Source: Baffinella frigidus (Eukaryota; Cryptophyceae; Cryptomonadales; Baffinellaceae). Taken from it: 13,640 bases of DNA. Below the pieces are notes generated by a model that worked only from the letters and a program-made list of their open reading frames with translations, ran no database searches and was not told the DNA's origin. The stretch lies in contig MU646324.1 of NCBI GenBank assembly GCA_026770585.1, positions 55,591 to 69,230 on the forward strand, written 5' to 3'. Each line of letters opens with the position of its first letter. The stretch's first letter is position 1. The translations under genes and the position numbers were made by a program. Shown here piece after piece: positions 7,701 through 11,270 of this stretch.

Positions 7701-9848
7701 ACCCCTCACCCCTAAACCCTCACGAGCAGGAGCTGCCAGCCGAGTTCGGGCACCTAGTCGCCCTCTTCGTCTCTAAACCCTAAACCCTAAACCCCATCCA
7801 CCCTGAAGGCAACCCAGGGGCAAATCTTAAGTCAATCTCCCACAGATGCGCCCGGATCCCGGGCTCGTTTGGATGGGAGTTGACTTAAGAAACCATCGAA
7901 TTGCCCAGAACTTGCCTCCAGGGGCCCCCCTAAACCCTAACCCCTCCCGATCAGGAGCTACCAGCGGAGTTCGGGCATCTGGTCGCGCTCTTCGAGCTAA
8001 ACGTCTCGTACAACAGAATCGCCGAGGTCACCCGCACGCCTCACCACCCGCCCACCGAACTGGACCAAATCGCGGATGCGTCGTGAACCATTTTCAGGCA
8101 TTTTCAGGCAGGAGCCAGTCGAATTCGACCGGCCGCCGCCTGAAAATGGCTCAAATCACATGCTTGATTTGGTCCTCTTGGGAGGGATAGTGGCAGGGGC
8201 GGCATCTGGTCGCGCTCTTTGAGCTCAAAGTCGCGTACAATCAAATCGCCGAGGTACCCGAAATAAGCAAACGCTTAACAATTGTACACACACTTCACGT
8301 TTGTACAAACCCAGAACATTTGTACCCCAGCCCGCGGCTACGTCTCGTACAATCGAATCACCGAGGCGTCCCTTTTTGCAGAGTCCCACGACTGTTGACT
8401 GCCCCGCGTTGGTTCTGTACCAGGGTGATAACTGACCCGAGGTTGTGGTTGAGGAAACTATTAAATTAGTGGACAGTCGTGGGACTGTCGCGTTTTCGGC
8501 GTGCGGACTTCACCATTCCTTGCCTCCATTTCGTTTTGCCGTGCAGATCTGTTGTGTCATCACATCCAACTGTGGATTCACCGTGGATCCTTTCATGTGA
8601 GGACCTTATCCAGGACGAGCCTCTGAATAGGGTTTACCCCGAGTACAGTCGATCTAACGGCCCGAGGTGGGCTTGTCTTAGACTATGTCCTCACAGCGCA
8701 CACGCGGCAGATTCCGATGTTTGAACCAAAGCAGGGCCATCCTCCACAATAAGTTCCAGTGTCCGCATATGGTGGGAGCTCGCAAAACCTAAAGAACTGA
8801 ACAGACCGTGCACTCGCGGCAGATTCCCGAGGAGTTTTCGACTCTGCTCAGCCTGAAGAAACTGGACATTCGTGGCAACTCGATCCACTCTATACCCCGA
8901 GGTCCGCCCCTGCCACCAGCCTTTCCCAGTGGACCAAATCGAGGATGTGATTTGAGCCATTTTCATGCGGCGGCCGGTCGAACTCGACCGGCTCCTGCCT
9001 GAAAATGCCTGGAAATGGGTCAAGCCACATCCGCGATTTGGTCCACTTCGGTCTGGAACGGCTCCGGGAAACTGGACCATTCCGAAATGTTTCGGAGGAC
9101 CTTGACTTGCATTGGGCGGGGCATTTCCCCATCTTCCATTTTGAAACAGGCCCAACCGAACTTCGAGACCAAGTCCCCAAACGCGGCACCCTGAAGCCTA
9201 AACCCTGCAATCTGAATCCTAAACCCCAAACCCCAAACCCTAAACCCAAAACTCTCAGCCCTACACCCTAAACCCCAAACCCCAAACCCTAAATCCTTGC
9301 GATCGCCCCCCCCCCCTACAGCGGTCTTAACGGATTAGAGTTTAGAGTTTAGGGTTTAGAGTTTAGAGTTTAGGGTTTAGGGTTTAGGGTTTAGGTGGGA
9401 GCAGGTGCCCTACACCCCAAACACAAAGCACCAACCCCCAACCCCCAACCCCCAAACCTTAAACCCTAAACCCTACCCCTTACAGCGGTCTTAACGGATT
9501 CCTCGCTGGACCGGCTGTACACCAACGGCAACCCCGTGCACGCGCACCGTTCTTGCCTTGTCATTCACTAGCGTCAATCTTCAGACGAAGCTCCCATTCG
9601 ACACCAGGCGGCCACCTGCTTTAGGGTTTAGAGTTTAGGGTTTAGGGTTTAGGTGGGAGCAGGTGCGCTACACCCCAAACACCAAACCCCAAACCCCAAC
9701 CCCCAAACCCTAAACTCTAAACCCTACCCCTTGCAGCGGTCTTGACGGATTCCTCGCTGGACCGGCTGTACACCAACGGCAACCCCGTGCATTCGGAGCT
9801 GAAGCTCCAGGACGGGTATGATGTCTTCTGGGAGCGCATGGTGTTGAG
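1692..9848 (+). CDS. LRRC57: LRRC57-like leucine-rich repeat protein, 8 exons
   Basis: Inferred spliced gene of eight exons: 1692-1778, 2299-2370, 3629-3751, 6058-6132, 7288-7392, 7955-8026, 8823-8901, 9737-9848. Every intron begins GT and ends AG, and phases match (0,0,0,0,0,0,1). The joined frame gives 241 codons plus 2 nt without a stop. Residues 1-29 form a polar N-terminus. Residue 30 onward holds a leading 24-residue repeat and then seven LRRs of exactly 23 residues (54-76, 77-99, 100-122, 123-145, 146-168, 169-191, 192-214), with consensus LxxLxLSxNxIxxLPxxfxxL. Residues 215-241 are a cap with NGNPV, LQDGYD and WERM. Length (human LRRC57 is about 239 aa), a myristoylatable Gly2 and the cap match the LRRC57 / plant small myristoylated LRR family. 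These are cytosolic, membrane-tethered proteins that are probable interaction scaffolds of largely unknown function. The extreme C-terminus is unresolved. Confidence 0.85.
1779..2298 (+). other. Intron 1
   Basis: GC-rich intron running from GTCTGC to the acceptor GACGAGCAG. A long open frame covers much of it on the - strand (1641-2411). That frame also runs through exons 1 and 2 and shows an Arg/Ser/Cys-rich, family-less composition, so I consider it a GC-composition shadow. No telomere-like tract and no exon echo are evident, unlike the later introns. Confidence 0.6.
2299..2370 (+). CDS. LRR gene exon 2 (residues 30-53, first LRR)
   Basis: A 72-nt, 24-codon exon between acceptor GAGCAG and donor GTAGCT. 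It encodes one LRR (VFLLRNAGLSAVPRRLP then KMTSLRE), with Leu/Ile/Val at the structural positions, Asn at the turn and the usual VP. Both boundaries are in phase 0. In family terms this is the first repeat after the N-terminal helix. The last 15-20 nt plus the donor are copied several times in the intron that follows. Confidence 0.85.
2498..2940 (+). repeat. Donor-side echoes of exon 2
   Basis: The exon 2 end and donor, core GTCGCTGCGAGAG|GTA, reappear at 2503-2519, 2620-2634 and 2922-2938. The preceding bases (GCATGA, GCATGA, GCACGA) resemble the exon's AAATGA. None carries the full exon. They are separated by degenerate CCTAAACCC-type tracts (about 2519-2605, 2643-2672, 2858-2905). These are partial exon-edge duplications inside the intron that keep a usable GT donor. 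Confidence 0.85.
2673..2783 (+). repeat. 28-bp minisatellite from the exon 2 donor
   Basis: Four head-to-tail units of 28 bp share the core GAGAGGTAGCTACACCA and CCAGC. Each unit starts with the exon 2 end / donor motif GAGAG|GTAGCT. The last unit is diverged (GGGAGAGGTAGCTGCACC). It looks like local amplification of a splice-donor junction. Confidence 0.85.
2811..3147 (+). repeat. Direct repeat flanking a fold-back element
   Basis: About 50 bp at 2811-2858 (CCAGCCGCGCCCGTAACCAC through GTGTGGGGATTCGGG) recurs at 3098-3147 with roughly 85% identity. The fold-back element at 2951-3079 lies between the two copies. The stretch 2859-2905 is a CCTAAA-rich tract. Confidence 0.65.
2951..3079. mobile_element. 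Fold-back element, family A (intron 2)
   Basis: This is an AT-rich inverted repeat in a GC-rich setting. The ends CCATAAAAGTATTAATCAAT and its near-complement ATTAATACTTTTGTGG pair. The arms continue inward through CAACGAAAATTACTACAC and GTGTAGTAAATTTCGTTA. There is no coding capacity, so it is a MITE-like non-autonomous element. The inner core recurs at 5545-5612 and 5866-5933. Confidence 0.8.
3148..3366 (+). other. Intron 2, 3' part before the first exon 3 copy
   Basis: Non-repetitive GC-rich intron sequence ending in the acceptor-like TTCGCGCAG directly before the exon 3 echo at 3367. Open frames on the - strand here (3061-3451) have no family features. Confidence 0.45.
3367..3424 (+). 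repeat. Acceptor-side echo of exon 3
   Basis: After CAG at 3364-3366 the sequence repeats the first 57 or so nt of exon 3. It encodes VDLSPNRILELPFEIGELS, against VDLSSNRIVELPFEMGELS in the full exon. It then diverges into CACACACG and unrelated sequence, so the second LRR half is missing. Most changes are silent or conservative, so it derives from a coding copy. A GT follows only much later (GTAAAGG at 3516), so it could in principle be used as a cryptic exon, but that would break the LRR register. Confidence 0.85.
3629..3751 (+). CDS. LRR gene exon 3 (residues 54-94)
   Basis: A 123-nt, 41-codon exon between acceptor GCGCGCAG and donor GTACCG, phase 0 at both ends. It encodes a complete LRR (VDLSSNRIVELPFEMGELSR...) and most of the next (LNVSHNILAQLPASLGDC), both in the 23-residue register. 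The frame joins residue-perfectly to exon 2 (…TSLRE) and exon 4 (DQLRV…). It is the only copy holding both edges. Partial copies lie upstream (3367) and downstream (3870, 4073, 4268). Confidence 0.9.
3918..3985 (-). repeat. CCCTAAA tract right after an exon 3 echo
   Basis: The donor GTAAACCC of the first exon 3 echo is itself the start of a CCCTAAA / CCCTGAA tract, so splice donor and telomere-like motif merge here. Confidence 0.8.
4316..4462 (-). repeat. Degenerate CCCTAAA tract in intron 3
   Basis: C-rich telomere-like units (CCCTAAA, CCTAAAA, CCCTACA, CCCTGAA) run directly from the donor GTACACC of the third exon 3 echo. Confidence 0.85.
4632..4770. mobile_element. Dispersed fold-back element, family B, copy 1
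   Basis: About 140 bp, sharing roughly 90% identity with 12648-12786. The ends form imperfect terminal inverted repeats: TCTCGGAACATACCAGAATC at the left, and a right end that reads TTTCGGAACAAGACAGAATC on the opposite strand. Internal GTAAGATAGC and its complement-like CTAAGATAGCGGGAC pair further. No coding capacity. Confidence 0.8.
4771..5016. other. Intron 3, unassigned middle
   Basis: No gene is seen. Small hairpins are visible: CATGTCCAG-ATT-CTGGACATG (4902-4922) and CGCTCGAGAGCG (4947-4958). Open frames on the - strand have no recognisable features. Confidence 0.4.
5017..5090 (+). repeat. G-rich GTAGGGT / TTTAGGG tract
   Basis: Tandem GTAGGGT units (TGTAGGG with some TTTAGGG). The G-rich strand is +, the opposite orientation to the C-rich tract at 5268-5515, so the two could pair as large inverted arms across about 180 bases. 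Confidence 0.85.
5247..5267 (+). repeat. Acceptor-side echo 1 of exon 4
   Basis: GTTGCGCAG at 5238-5246 is followed by GACCAACCGCGGGTGCTGAA, matching the first 20 nt of exon 4 with a Leu-to-Pro-type change. A CCCTAAA tract follows immediately. Confidence 0.8.
5268..5515 (-). repeat. Long CCCTAAA tract in intron 3
   Basis: About 250 bp of CCCTAAA with variants (CTCTAAA, CCTTAAA, CCCTATA), C-rich on the + strand. It starts right at the end of an exon 4 acceptor echo. Confidence 0.9.
5545..5612. mobile_element. Fold-back element, family A core, copy 2
   Basis: The inverted ends CAACGAAATTTACTACAC and GTGTAGTAATTTTCGTTG enclose TTTTACTAGCAATAGTAAAG, itself partly palindromic. It abuts the exon 4 acceptor echo, the echo's last bases CAACG being part of the terminal repeat. 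Confidence 0.8.
5866..5933. mobile_element. Fold-back element, family A core, copy 3
   Basis: Nearly identical to the copy at 5545-5612 and in the same position relative to an exon 4 acceptor echo. It therefore multiplied by segmental duplication, not by separate insertion. Confidence 0.8.
6058..6132 (+). CDS. LRR gene exon 4 (residues 95-119)
   Basis: A 75-nt, 25-codon exon between acceptor TTGAGCAG and donor GTGCGT, phase 0. It encodes DQLRVLNAAYNCIESIPKTF and then KHLER: the end of one LRR and most of the next. It is the only copy with both edges. Four acceptor-side echoes lie upstream and four donor-side echoes downstream. In the downstream echoes the last codon is AAG|GT (Lys) rather than AGG|GT (Arg), so the donor may drift by a base without losing frame. 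Confidence 0.9.
6214..6846 (+). repeat. Donor-side echoes of exon 4
   Basis: The 3' part of exon 4 (from TACAACTGCATCGAGAGCAT to CACCTCGAAAAG) plus donor GTGCGTGT recurs at 6214-6261, 6453-6490, 6590-6637 and 6799-6846. Reading frames are preserved in most copies (YNCIES/DS, PKT, F/S, KHLEK/R), and substitutions are few. Each is followed by GTGCGTGTA and the minisatellite below. This is the clearest example of partial exon-edge amplification in the window. Confidence 0.9.
6308..6410. repeat. Nested palindromes and direct repeat
   Basis: Two copies of the palindrome CTATGGTAGGCCGTACCATAG (arms of 8, 5-nt centre) lie at 6328-6348 and 6363-6383. They are enclosed by the direct repeat GTAAGCCTACGGTATTTTRA at 6308-6327 and 6387-6406. 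A related sequence (GAGCCTATGGTATTT, then GGCCTAGGGGGG) lies at about 12990-13037, suggesting a further small fold-back family. Confidence 0.75.
7022..7142. mobile_element. Inverted-repeat element, family E, copy 1
   Basis: The ends ACCTTAGGGACA (7036-7047) and TGTCCCTAAGGT (7131-7142) are perfect 12-bp inverted repeats. CTACGGAAGG (7022-7031) also pairs with CCTTCGTAG (7103-7111). The interior (CCTACGGATATGG, CCCGATTCGGGC, CTTCGTAGCCCGCTG) recurs at 12546-12637. No coding capacity. Confidence 0.7.
7172..7268 (+). repeat. Short tandem repeat before exon 5
   Basis: Units of GTGTTTTAATTGCGGCACTG followed by AAAGAAA occur about three times with variants (GTATTTTAATTGCGGCACTG, GTGTTTTATTTGCGGCACTG). 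It is low in C on the + strand and lies in the polypyrimidine-tract position 20-100 bases upstream of the exon 5 acceptor. Confidence 0.75.
7288..7392 (+). CDS. LRR gene exon 5 (residues 120-154)
   Basis: A 105-nt, 35-codon exon between acceptor CACGTGCAG and donor GTTCGC, phase 0. It encodes LQELDISFNHLVDVQPSISE, CRQLTYLNMSDNLIE: one full LRR and the start of the next, in the 23-residue register. A second AG six bases in (TTGCAG at 7288-7293) could give a two-codon-shorter form. The donor leads straight into CCCTAAACCC. No echo of this exon was found. Confidence 0.9.
7393..7954 (+). repeat. Intron 5: CCCTAAA tracts and two acceptor-side echoes of exon 6
   Basis: C-rich telomere-like tracts fill 7398-7588, 7641-7720 and 7773-7798. 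Two partial exon 6 copies sit between them: 7599-7639 after CGCTCAG, and 7730-7769 after CGAGCAG. They encode ELLAEFGHLVALF and ELPAEFGHLVALF, stopping at the same point where the exon would continue, and each runs directly into the next CCCTAAA tract. A fold-back sequence lies at about 7805-7921, with arms TCTTAAGTCAATCTCCCA (7825-7842) and TGGGAGTTGACTTAAGA (7874-7890). Confidence 0.9.
7955..8026 (+). CDS. LRR gene exon 6 (residues 155-178)
   Basis: A 72-nt, 24-codon exon between acceptor CGATCAG and donor GTCACC, phase 0. It encodes ELPAEFGHLVALFELNVSYN then RIAE. It continues the LRR begun in exon 5 and is continued by IPEEF in exon 7. It is the only copy with both edges: 5' partial copies lie upstream and 3' partial copies downstream. 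Confidence 0.9.
8056..8202 (-). mobile_element. Long-hairpin element, family C, copy 1
   Basis: This nearly palindromic element runs from GGACCAAATCGCGGATG to GATTTGGTCC. The paired interior motifs are CCATTTTCAGGC / GCCTGAAAATGG, and the centre is TCGAATTCGA beside CCGG. Including a one-sided flank (GTGGCAGGGGCGG) it is about 85% identical to 8904-9052 in inverted orientation. It abuts the exon 6 donor echo starting at 8201. MITE-like, no coding capacity. Confidence 0.85.
8201..8365 (+). repeat. Donor-side echoes of exon 6
   Basis: 8201-8253 repeats the last 50 or so nt of exon 6 (HLVALFELKVAYNQIAE) with donor GTACCC. 8341-8365 repeats the last 25 nt (VSYNRITE) but is followed by GC rather than GT. 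Between them, 8270-8330 contains TTGTACA-type repeats. The more distant echo is shorter and has the decayed donor. Confidence 0.85.
8382..8486. repeat. 14-bp inverted repeat in intron 6
   Basis: AGTCCCACGACTGT (8382-8395) and ACAGTCGTGGGACT (8473-8486) are perfect complements separated by 77 bases. They could form a stem in the pre-mRNA or mark the ends of a small insertion. Confidence 0.75.
8487..8822 (+). other. Intron 6, 3' part with a short exon 7 acceptor echo
   Basis: Non-repetitive sequence, with CGCACACGCGGCAG|ATTCC at 8697-8715 mirroring the real acceptor CACTCGCGGCAG|ATTCC at 8811-8827. The match stops about 5 bases into the exon, so this is a minimal acceptor echo. No gene is seen otherwise. 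Confidence 0.55.
8823..8901 (+). CDS. LRR gene exon 7 (residues 179-204 plus 1 nt)
   Basis: A 79-nt exon between acceptor CGCGGCAG and donor GTCCGC. It encodes IPEEFSTLLSLKKLDIRGNS then IHSIPR and a final G: the end of one LRR and most of the next. It ends in phase 1, and exon 8 begins with CG, restoring GCG (Ala205) and the frame. The donor GTCCGCCCC is also the left end of the family C element at 8904. Confidence 0.88.
8904..9052 (+). mobile_element. Long-hairpin element, family C, copy 2, abutting the exon 7 donor
   Basis: Begins CCGCCCCTGCCAC one base after the exon 7 donor GT and contains the palindromic core from GGACCAAATCGAGG (8931) to GCGATTTGGTCC (9033-9044). The perfect central hairpin is CCGGTCGA-AC-TCGACCGG. 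It is inverted relative to 8056-8202. The element appears to supply part of the 5' splice-site context of intron 7. Confidence 0.85.
9053..9184 (+). other. Intron 7, unassigned part
   Basis: No gene seen. A small perfect hairpin CCGAAA-TG-TTTCGG lies at 9082-9095. The GGACC motifs around it resemble the ends of the neighbouring family C element. Confidence 0.45.
9190..9300 (-). repeat. CCCTAAA / CCCCAAA tract in intron 7
   Basis: C-rich telomere-like units, mixed CCCTAAA and CCCCAAA, followed by a C run and the first acceptor echo of exon 8. Confidence 0.85.
9319..9540 (+). repeat. Acceptor-side echoes of exon 8
   Basis: Echo 1 is CAG|CGGTCTTAACGGATT at 9319-9336, cut off by a TTTAGAG tract. 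Echo 2 at 9486-9540, after CTTACAG, copies the first 55 nt of exon 8 (VLTDSSLDRLYTNGNPVH) with one silent change and then diverges. Both keep the acceptor AG. Echo length grows toward the real exon at 9737. Confidence 0.9.
9335..9735. repeat. Duplicated back-to-back telomere-like arms
   Basis: A G-rich TTTAGGG arm (9335-9397) is joined by GTGGGAGCAGGTGC(C/G)CTAC to a C-rich CCCCAAA/CCCTAAA arm (9411-9478), then the exon 8 acceptor. The whole unit recurs at 9620-9735, offset 258. Each unit can fold on itself, placing the acceptor CAG at the foot of a G-rich/C-rich hairpin. Confidence 0.85.
9737..9848 (+). CDS. LRR gene exon 8 (residues 205-241, C-terminal cap)
   Basis: A 112-nt exon between acceptor CCTTGCAG and donor GTGCGA. 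It completes the last LRR (VLTDSSLDR) and encodes the cap LYTNGNPVHSELKLQDGYDV then FWERMVLR. GNP, the Leu-rich helix, GYD and ER match the C-terminal cap of LRRC57-type proteins, so the protein is nearly complete. The end is uncertain. If the donor at 9849 is not used, the frame continues 11 codons (RCENAPPRTLQ) into the fold-back element and stops at TAG 9880-9882, giving 252 aa. In the 3' echo at 10055 the same frame stops at TGA 10101-10103. Confidence 0.88.
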
Positions 9849-9950
9849 GTGCGAAAACGCCCCCCCTAGGACCCTACAGTAGCCCTATGCCTAGGGGCCT
9901 ATGGTGATCCCTAGGGGGGGGGGCGTTTCTGACGAGTGAGGTGCGCCCCT
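9849..9950 (+). mobile_element. Fold-back element, family D, copy 1, at the exon 8 end
   Basis: AAAACGCCCCCCCTAGGACCC...GATCCCTAGGGGGGGGGGGC pairs into a hairpin, with the core CCTACAGTAG...CTATGCCTAGGGG shared with the four copies further on. The outer ends here are GAGGTGCG and GTGAGGTGCGCCCC instead of GGTACC, so it is a diverged copy. It starts at the exon 8 donor and supplies a downstream stop codon. Confidence 0.8.
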
Positions 9951-10054
9951 CCACTGAGCAGCGGCCGAGTTCCTTTCCCCCCGGACATCCGGGGGAAATG
10001 CGGTTCGAATCCAATGCAAATGGTTAAGATTCTAGTACAAATTGTTTATCAAGT
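9951..10054. other. Spacer between exon 8 and its 3' echo
   Basis: Nothing recognised. Contains a small hairpin CCCCCCGGA-CAT-CCGGGGG at about 9978-9995. Confidence 0.4.
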
Positions 10055-10080
10055 ATTCTGGGAGCGCATGGTGTTGAGGT
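10055..10080 (+). repeat. Donor-side echo of exon 8
   Basis: TTCTGGGAGCGCATGGTGTT, then GAG|GTGCG, repeats the last 24 nt of exon 8 and its donor exactly. After it comes GCGCTCTCACTCGTCCCACC and TGA, which differs from the sequence after the real exon, where the fold-back element sits. Confidence 0.9.
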
Positions 10081-10166
10081 GCGCTCTCACTCGTCCCACC
10101 TGAACGTGTGTCCGCGATGTGTCCAATTTGCTGGTCCGTAACAGGACTAAGCAGGGTTACGTAACC

Positions 10167-10408
10167 TATTGTACTTTTCGGGTCAGCGCGGATTTTGGGT
10201 TGAGGTCGGGGAGTCGGGAAAAATCGAAAAAATCGAAAAAGGGCTCTAGTATTTGTGACATATTATGGGTGGGGGGTGCATCTTGTCATCATATCAATGC
10301 ATAAGATAGCATAAAACTTTTGATGGACGCACCAATTATCGAGATTTTTATTTTCCGACACCCCGACCCGACCTCGAGAAAATCCGCGCTGACCCGAAAA
10401 GTACAATA
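10167..10408. mobile_element. Inverted repeat with about 50-bp arms
   Basis: The first 30 bases (10167-10196, starting TATTGTACTTTTCGGGTCAG) are perfectly complementary to 10379-10408. Pairing continues imperfectly to 10218 / 10355 (GAGGTCGGG, GTCGGG). The interior of about 135 bases has no coding features. It resembles a MITE inserted in the repeat array. Confidence 0.8.
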
Positions 10409-10410
10409 GC

Positions 10411-10557
10411 TCTGTCCGAGTAAAGTTGGGCGCGTAGATATTTCGCCCCCCCCCCGAAAATTTACAGGTATATTTCATGGGGGGGGGTCAAAATTTACCT
10501 TTGAAATTTCGGGGGGGGGGGGGCGAAATATTTACGCGCCCAACTTTACTGGGACAG
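10411..10557. mobile_element. Second adjacent inverted repeat with C/G runs
   Basis: The left arm (CTGTCCGAGTAAAGTTGGGC, GCGTAGATATTTCGCCCCCC, 10411-10459) pairs with the right arm at 10504-10557, ending CGCCCAACTTTACTGGGACAG. The long C and G runs face each other. It sits two bases from the preceding inverted repeat, so the two may have inserted at neighbouring targets. Confidence 0.8.
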
Positions 10558-10661
10558 ATCTAGGTAACTAACTCGCATTGTGGGTCGGGAACAGGATTAA
10601 GCAGCGCGGGTCCGTAACTGAGTCCAAGTGCTGGTCCGTAACAGCATGGAGCAGGGGTCCG

Positions 10662-10781
10662 TACAGGGGTACCTCGCTCATAAGAAAGCGCCTCCCCCTA
10701 GGACCCTACAGTAGGGCTAGCCTAGGGCCTTATGGTGGTCCTAGGGGGGGGGCGGTTTCTTATGAGCGAGGTACCCCTGTA
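10662..10781 (+). mobile_element. Fold-back element, family D, copy 2
   Basis: A 120-bp element with terminal inverted repeats TACAGGGGTACCTC / GAGGTACCCCTGTA, extending through GCTCATAAGAAA / TTTCTTATGAGC and the C/G runs. The core is CCTAGGACCCTACAGTAGGG...GGCCTTATGGTGGTCCTAGG. It interrupts the GGTCCGTAAC array. No coding capacity. The translated + strand resembles short repetitive peptides that over-prediction would call genes. Confidence 0.9.
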
Positions 10782-10890
10782 ATCAATTCGAATTGCTGGT
10801 CCGTAACATGATTAATCAGGGGCCCGTAACTAACTAAGCAAGGGTCCGTAACTAATTCCAAATGCTGGTGGGTAACAGGATTAAGCAGCG

Positions 10891-10961
10891 CGGGTGGCCG
10901 CCAGACCCCAACCCGACGCGCCTCAAGGGCTGGGGCGATTCGTGAAAGCTCTTCACTCATC
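10891..10961 (+). other. Short coding-like segment, unassigned
   Basis: After AAGCAG at 10880-10885 the sequence is GC-rich and open in more than one frame up to the 17-bp repeat. With the 2 nt left by exon 8 it could serve as a next exon, but no family feature, clear donor or echo supports this. Confidence 0.2.
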
Positions 10962-10963
10962 TG

Positions 10964-11040
10964 TGGTACGAAACTGGCTGTGGTACGAATCTGGCCGTGG
11001 TACGAATCTGGCCGTGGTACGAATCAGGCCGTGGTACGGG
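10964..11040 (+). repeat. 17-bp tandem repeat
   Basis: TGGTACGAATCTGGCCG is repeated about 4.5 times (10964, 10981, 10998, 11015, 11032) with a few substitutions. It ends where a family D element begins. Confidence 0.9.
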
Positions 11041-11150
11041 TTATCTCGCTCACACGGAGGCGCACCCCCCTACCCCTAGACCCTACAGTAGGCCTATCTA
11101 TAGACCTACGGTAGACCTATGGGGGGGCGCGGCTCCTGGTGAGCGAGGTA
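11035..11150 (+). mobile_element. Fold-back element, family D, copy 3 (diverged)
   Basis: TCTCGCTCACACGGAGGCGC pairs with GCGCGGCTCCTGGTGAGCGA. The core CCCTACAGTAGGCCTATC...TAGACCTACGGTAG is shared with the family. The left terminal repeat is decayed. The right end GAGGTA overlaps the left terminus of copy 4. Confidence 0.8.
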
Positions 11151-11270
11151 CAGGGGTACCTCGCTCATAAGAAACCGCCCCCCCCCCTAGGACCACCATA
11201 GGGACCTAGGCATAGGCCTACTGTAGGGTTCTTTTGGGTGGCTGTTTCTTATAAGCGAGGTACCCCTGTA
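11149..11270 (-). mobile_element. Fold-back element, family D, copy 4
   Basis: A 122-bp element with both terminal repeats (TACAGGGGTACCTC / GAGGTACCCCTGTA). Its core is inverted relative to copy 2 (CCACCATAGGGACCTAGGC...CCTACTGTAGGGTTC). It is head-to-tail with copy 3, forming a local cluster. Confidence 0.88.

Larger units (their letters stand above)
10119..10890 (+). repeat. GGTCCGTAAC-type repeat array broken by insertions
   Basis: Units containing TGCTGGTCCGTAACAGGATTA and AGCAGCGCGGGTCCGTAAC occur at about 10119-10165, 10577-10661 and 10782-10892. They are interrupted by two large inverted repeats (10167-10557) and a family D element (10662-10781). The units are degenerate but clearly related (GTCCAATTTGCTGGTCCGTA, GTCCAAGTGCTGGTCCGTAA, TTCCAAATGCTGGTGGGTAA). 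Confidence 0.75.

Noticed and set aside
8691-9155. Open frames on + (7846-8190) and - (8691-9155) strands with similar peptides (GPNRGC, HFQAFSGRS, KMAQIT)
   Set aside because: The similarity comes from the family C fold-back element lying in opposite orientations, not from a conserved protein.
9486-9540. Earlier copy as the real exon 8
   Set aside because: It diverges after 55 nt, before the conserved cap. The copy at 9737-9848 carries the full GYD...ER cap.
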